Origin: Trogon surrucura
Taxonomy: Eukaryota; Chordata; Aves; Trogoniformes; Trogonidae
Assembly: GCA_020746105.1 (NCBI GenBank)
Contig: CM036618.1
Coordinates: forward strand, 115,141,308-115,205,307
Direction: 5' to 3'
Length of the DNA stretch: 64,000 nt
In this document: one piece after another, positions 62,501 through 64,000 of the stretch
How the letters are laid out: each line of letters opens with the position of its first letter
Position numbering within the stretch: the first letter of the stretch is position 1
Position numbers and translations under genes: made by a program
The notes under the pieces: generated by a model
Told to the model about the DNA's origin: nothing
Database searches by the model: none
Seen by the model: the letters and a program-made list of their open reading frames with translations, nothing else

Positions 62501-63799
62501 AACCTTAATGATTCTGCATTTCTATATACAGACATTCCCCTCTTGTTTTCTGGCTCCTTGCCTTTGCTAAATACAGCAGTGCCCCTGGGGGCTGCCAGCT
62601 CTGCTGAAGGACAAGCTGATATCCTAACCGGAGTTACAGTGACCACAAGGCAGGTTTGCTTGAAGCAGGGCACCATAATGAGACAAGGATCACAAATGGC
62701 TTAAAACCCTCAGGTCACCAAAGTGAGGGATCTCAACCCTACACTAGGGCCAGCACCACAGGCATTTGCTGATATGTGGGTGAGTGGCTGACACTGCTGT
62801 TCTCCTTGCCCAGGGGAGGTGGCCACTGTGCAGGGCACCGGCTTTGATCTCCGGCAGCCCGTGGAGCTGGGGAAGCACTTGCAGAAGTTTCACCTAGATG
62901 GCTTTGACCACAATTTCTGCCTGCAGCAGGCAGGGACTCGACACCTTGTGGCCAGGTAGGTTGGGAACCCCAGCAAGGATCCCCTACCGCTGGGTGCGTG
63001 GGGTGCCCGTTTGGCCAGCCCCTTGGTATCTTCTACTGGCATCTCCCCAGGGCTCGCCATCCGCCCACCGGCAGGACCATGGAGGTTCACACAACCCAGC
63101 CTGGCATCCAGTTTTATACCGCGAACAACCTGGACGGCTCCCTGAAGGGGAAAGGCTCTGTCACGTACCCCAAGCACTCAGCTTTCTGCCTGGAAACCCA
63201 GAACTGGCCCGATGCCGTTAACAAGGTGAACTGTCCCCCCACCCCTAGGACCTGCTCAGGTTCTGCAAGATGGGACTATACCACTCCCCCTGCTGCCATA
63301 TCTCTGGGGTGTTGAATATATGAATAGAGTCTGTTTGGTGAGGGAACACTTTGTAGACATGGGAATGGAGGAAGGCACAGGTCACAGCATCCTGCAGTGT
63401 TATGCAGGGGTCAGCTGGCACAGCAGGGACCAGCCCTGTACAGCCCAACTTCCCAAGGGTGCAGGTCAAGAGAAGAAGACCCCACCGGGGCCTTGCCACA
63501 TCCTTTCCACAGGGCCCGAATTCAGCTAGCAGGAGGACTTGCCCACTCAGCCAGCTAGCGAGTAACCTGCAGTTAAACACTGCTGCTGGAAGTGCCTGGG
63601 GGGAGCTTTGGATGGGGGTGCTGCTCCAGGAAGACAGAGGGGCTACAGCTGTACTCTCATGACCCTTTCTGGTCCCGTGAGGTGTGCTCAAAACCACTGA
63701 TGTGCCACTGCTTCTCTCCAGCCACACTTCCCCAACACGCTACTCCAGCCAGGTGAGGAATACAATCACACCACGTGGCTCGTGTTCAGCGCTGCTTAA
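53354..63799 (+). CDS. GALM: Galactose mutarotase (aldose 1-epimerase), 7 exons
   Basis: A cytosolic enzyme that interconverts alpha and beta anomers of galactose and glucose, feeding beta-D-galactose into the Leloir pathway as alpha-D-galactose for galactokinase. Join of 53354-53549, 54071-54225, 57254-57460, 58869-58950, 62814-62955, 63051-63225 and 63722-63799, giving 1035 nt, 344 residues plus TAA (human 342). A single mutarotase beta-sandwich fills the length. Key residues are present with a constant +2 offset from human: Asn83/Arg84 in VANRIAKG, His109 in NSLHGG, catalytic His178 in LTNHAYFNL, Asp245 in GFDHNF and catalytic base Glu309 in [13 protein letters not shown]. All introns are GT-AG with matching phase. 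ATG 53354 is the first in-frame ATG and has G at -3. The gene looks intact. Confidence 0.97.
53570..53624. repeat. (TTTTA)/(TTTC)n/poly-T low-complexity tract
   Basis: TTTATTTTTATTTTATTTTT leads into five TTTC units and a run of about 17 T. It begins about 20 bases after the GALM exon 1 donor, and the length is probably variable between individuals. Confidence 0.9.
54071..54225 (+). CDS. GALM: GALM coding exon 2 (residues 66-117)
   Basis: Follows TTTTTCCGGTCAG and encodes [20 protein letters not shown] and [12 protein letters not shown]. It contains the sugar-binding Asn83/Arg84 pair and active-site His109. The donor is GTGAAA. Confidence 0.95.
54226..57253 (+). other. GALM: GALM intron 2
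   Basis: A 3028-base GT-AG intron carrying SINE copy 2 (54921-55110). No other repeat or exon is recognised. Confidence 0.75.
54921..55110 (-). mobile_element. tRNA-Ile-derived SINE with CR1 tail (TguSINE1-like), copy 2
   Basis: The minus strand reads a recognisable tRNA-Ile: TGATCTCACTCGGTTAGAGT, an anticodon loop CTGATAA (GAT position), then AAGGTCGTGGGTTCGATCCC with a perfect B box. The same body as copy 1 (GTGTTGCCTGATCTAGTTGA) and the CR1 end GGTTGGATTAAATGATCTG follow, then an ATTCTATGAT tail. It is better preserved than copy 1. Antisense to GALM, in intron 2. Confidence 0.92.
57254..57460 (+). CDS. GALM: GALM coding exon 3 (residues 118-186)
   Basis: Encodes [39 protein letters not shown] and [14 protein letters not shown], with catalytic His178. 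It has a TTGCAG acceptor and a consensus GTAAGC donor; 69 whole codons. Confidence 0.96.
57461..58868 (+). other. GALM: GALM intron 3
   Basis: A 1408-base GT-AG intron of moderate GC. It contains the 27-bp tandem doublet at 58045-58098 and nothing else recognised. Confidence 0.75.
58045..58098. repeat. 27-bp perfect tandem duplication
   Basis: TTAGTCTCACCCTGTTTATA plus ACTGAGC occurs twice without a mismatch (58045-58071 and 58072-58098) in GALM intron 3. Perfect identity points to a recent slippage event, or an assembly artefact. Confidence 0.95.
58869..58950 (+). CDS. GALM: GALM coding exon 4 (residues 187-214)
   Basis: Encodes [20 protein letters not shown] and DETKIPT. The acceptor is CTCCTGCAG and the GTGGGT donor falls inside Gly214. 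Matches the human DHEVTIEADTYLPVDET segment. Confidence 0.95.
59271..59322 (-). mobile_element. CR1 3'-end stub with three tail repeats
   Basis: Three ATCATAGA units, then GTTTCAGCTGGAAGAGACCT, the antisense of the last ~50 bases of a CR1. An extreme 5' truncation. Confidence 0.85.
61886..62527 (+). mobile_element. CR1 LINE 3' fragment, plus orientation
   Basis: Starts at ACATGAACATGAGCCAG. It encodes in one frame the CR1 C-terminal blocks [40 protein letters not shown] and [19 protein letters not shown] before a frameshift, and ends GATGATCTTAGAGGTC plus ATTCTGCATTTCTATA near 62527. It lies sense to GALM inside intron 4. Confidence 0.93.
62814..62955 (+). CDS. GALM: GALM coding exon 5 (residues 214-261)
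   Basis: Encodes [20 protein letters not shown], then [11 protein letters not shown] with substrate-binding Asp245. The donor is GTAGGT. It lies after the long intron 4, and the next intron is only 95 bases. Confidence 0.95.
63051..63225 (+). CDS. GALM: GALM coding exon 6 (residues 261-319)
   Basis: Encodes [20 protein letters not shown], then [20 protein letters not shown] with the catalytic base Glu309. The acceptor is CTCCCCAG and the donor GTGAAC. Confidence 0.95.
63722..63799 (+). CDS. GALM: GALM terminal coding exon 7 (residues 320-344)
   Basis: Encodes [20 protein letters not shown], then VFSAA and TAA. The acceptor is CTTCTCTCCAG. It matches the human PGEEYDHTTW C-terminus. Confidence 0.95.
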   Translation, partial: PHFPNTLLQPGEEYNHTTWLVFSAA

Positions 63800-64000
63800 G
63801 GAGAGGGGATGATGCCTCACACCACCGAGAGGGGTAAGTACCTTTAGCAGGTTAGCCAGAAATCCCACCAGAGGCTGAACAGTGCTTTCAAACTACCCTG
63901 GGTGATGCATCCCATTTAGGAACTTTCTTCCTCTGTGGTTTCCACCTGCAGTTTCTTCTAGCTCTAACTTCTGCCGCCACCTCTGCTGCAATCTGGTCTG
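63800..64000 (+). other. GALM: GALM 3' UTR start, with a donor-like site
   Basis: Sequence after the TAA stop. A consensus-like GGGGTAAGTA lies at 63831-63840; if GTAAGT at 63834 is used as a donor, it would open a 3' UTR intron 35 bases after the stop. No poly(A) signal is visible before the window ends. Confidence 0.5.

Larger units (their letters stand above)
58951..62813 (+). other. GALM: GALM intron 4
   Basis: A 3863-base GT-AG intron, the longest in the gene. It holds a CR1 tail stub (59271-59322) and a 0.64-kb CR1 piece (61886-62527). The rest is unremarkable. Confidence 0.75.

Overview
This is a window of bird nuclear DNA, probably from a songbird. The evidence is several CR1 LINE fragments with the avian (ATTCTATG)n-type 3' tail, an avian ERVL-like solo LTR, and two tRNA-Ile-headed SINEs with CR1 tails. 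That SINE design is one I know from passerines as TguSINE1. Species cannot be fixed from the sequence alone.

Two protein-coding genes are present, arranged head to head (divergent) about 19 kb apart. On the minus strand, positions 8193-33993, is HNRNPLL, the hnRNP L-like splicing regulator. All 13 coding exons can be placed with in-frame splice junctions, giving 543 residues and four RRM-type domains. On the plus strand, positions 53354-63799, is GALM, galactose mutarotase (aldose 1-epimerase). It has 7 coding exons, 344 residues and an intact active site. The order HNRNPLL-GALM matches human 2p22, so this is conserved vertebrate synteny.

Layout. Positions 1-6716 are intergenic with no recognised gene. 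A CR1 fragment (6717-7185) is followed by the likely HNRNPLL 3' UTR and the gene body. Intron 1 carries a long near-perfect hairpin, and intron 4 is a U12-type intron with unusual AT-AT ends. A CpG island (about 33350-34760) covers HNRNPLL exon 1 and its promoter. The 19 kb between the genes is repeat territory: two long CR1 copies antisense to the plus strand, one CR1 in the plus orientation, a SINE, a solo LTR with 5-bp target duplications, and minisatellites. GALM follows; its introns hold a second SINE and two CR1 pieces. A strong donor-like sequence lies 35 bases after its stop codon.

No operon, CRISPR, phage or other prokaryotic-style system is present. Most other open frames are chance frames or decayed CR1 reverse transcriptase. 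The two genes have unrelated jobs, mRNA splicing control in the nucleus and sugar anomer conversion in the cytosol. The sequence gives no reason to think they work together.
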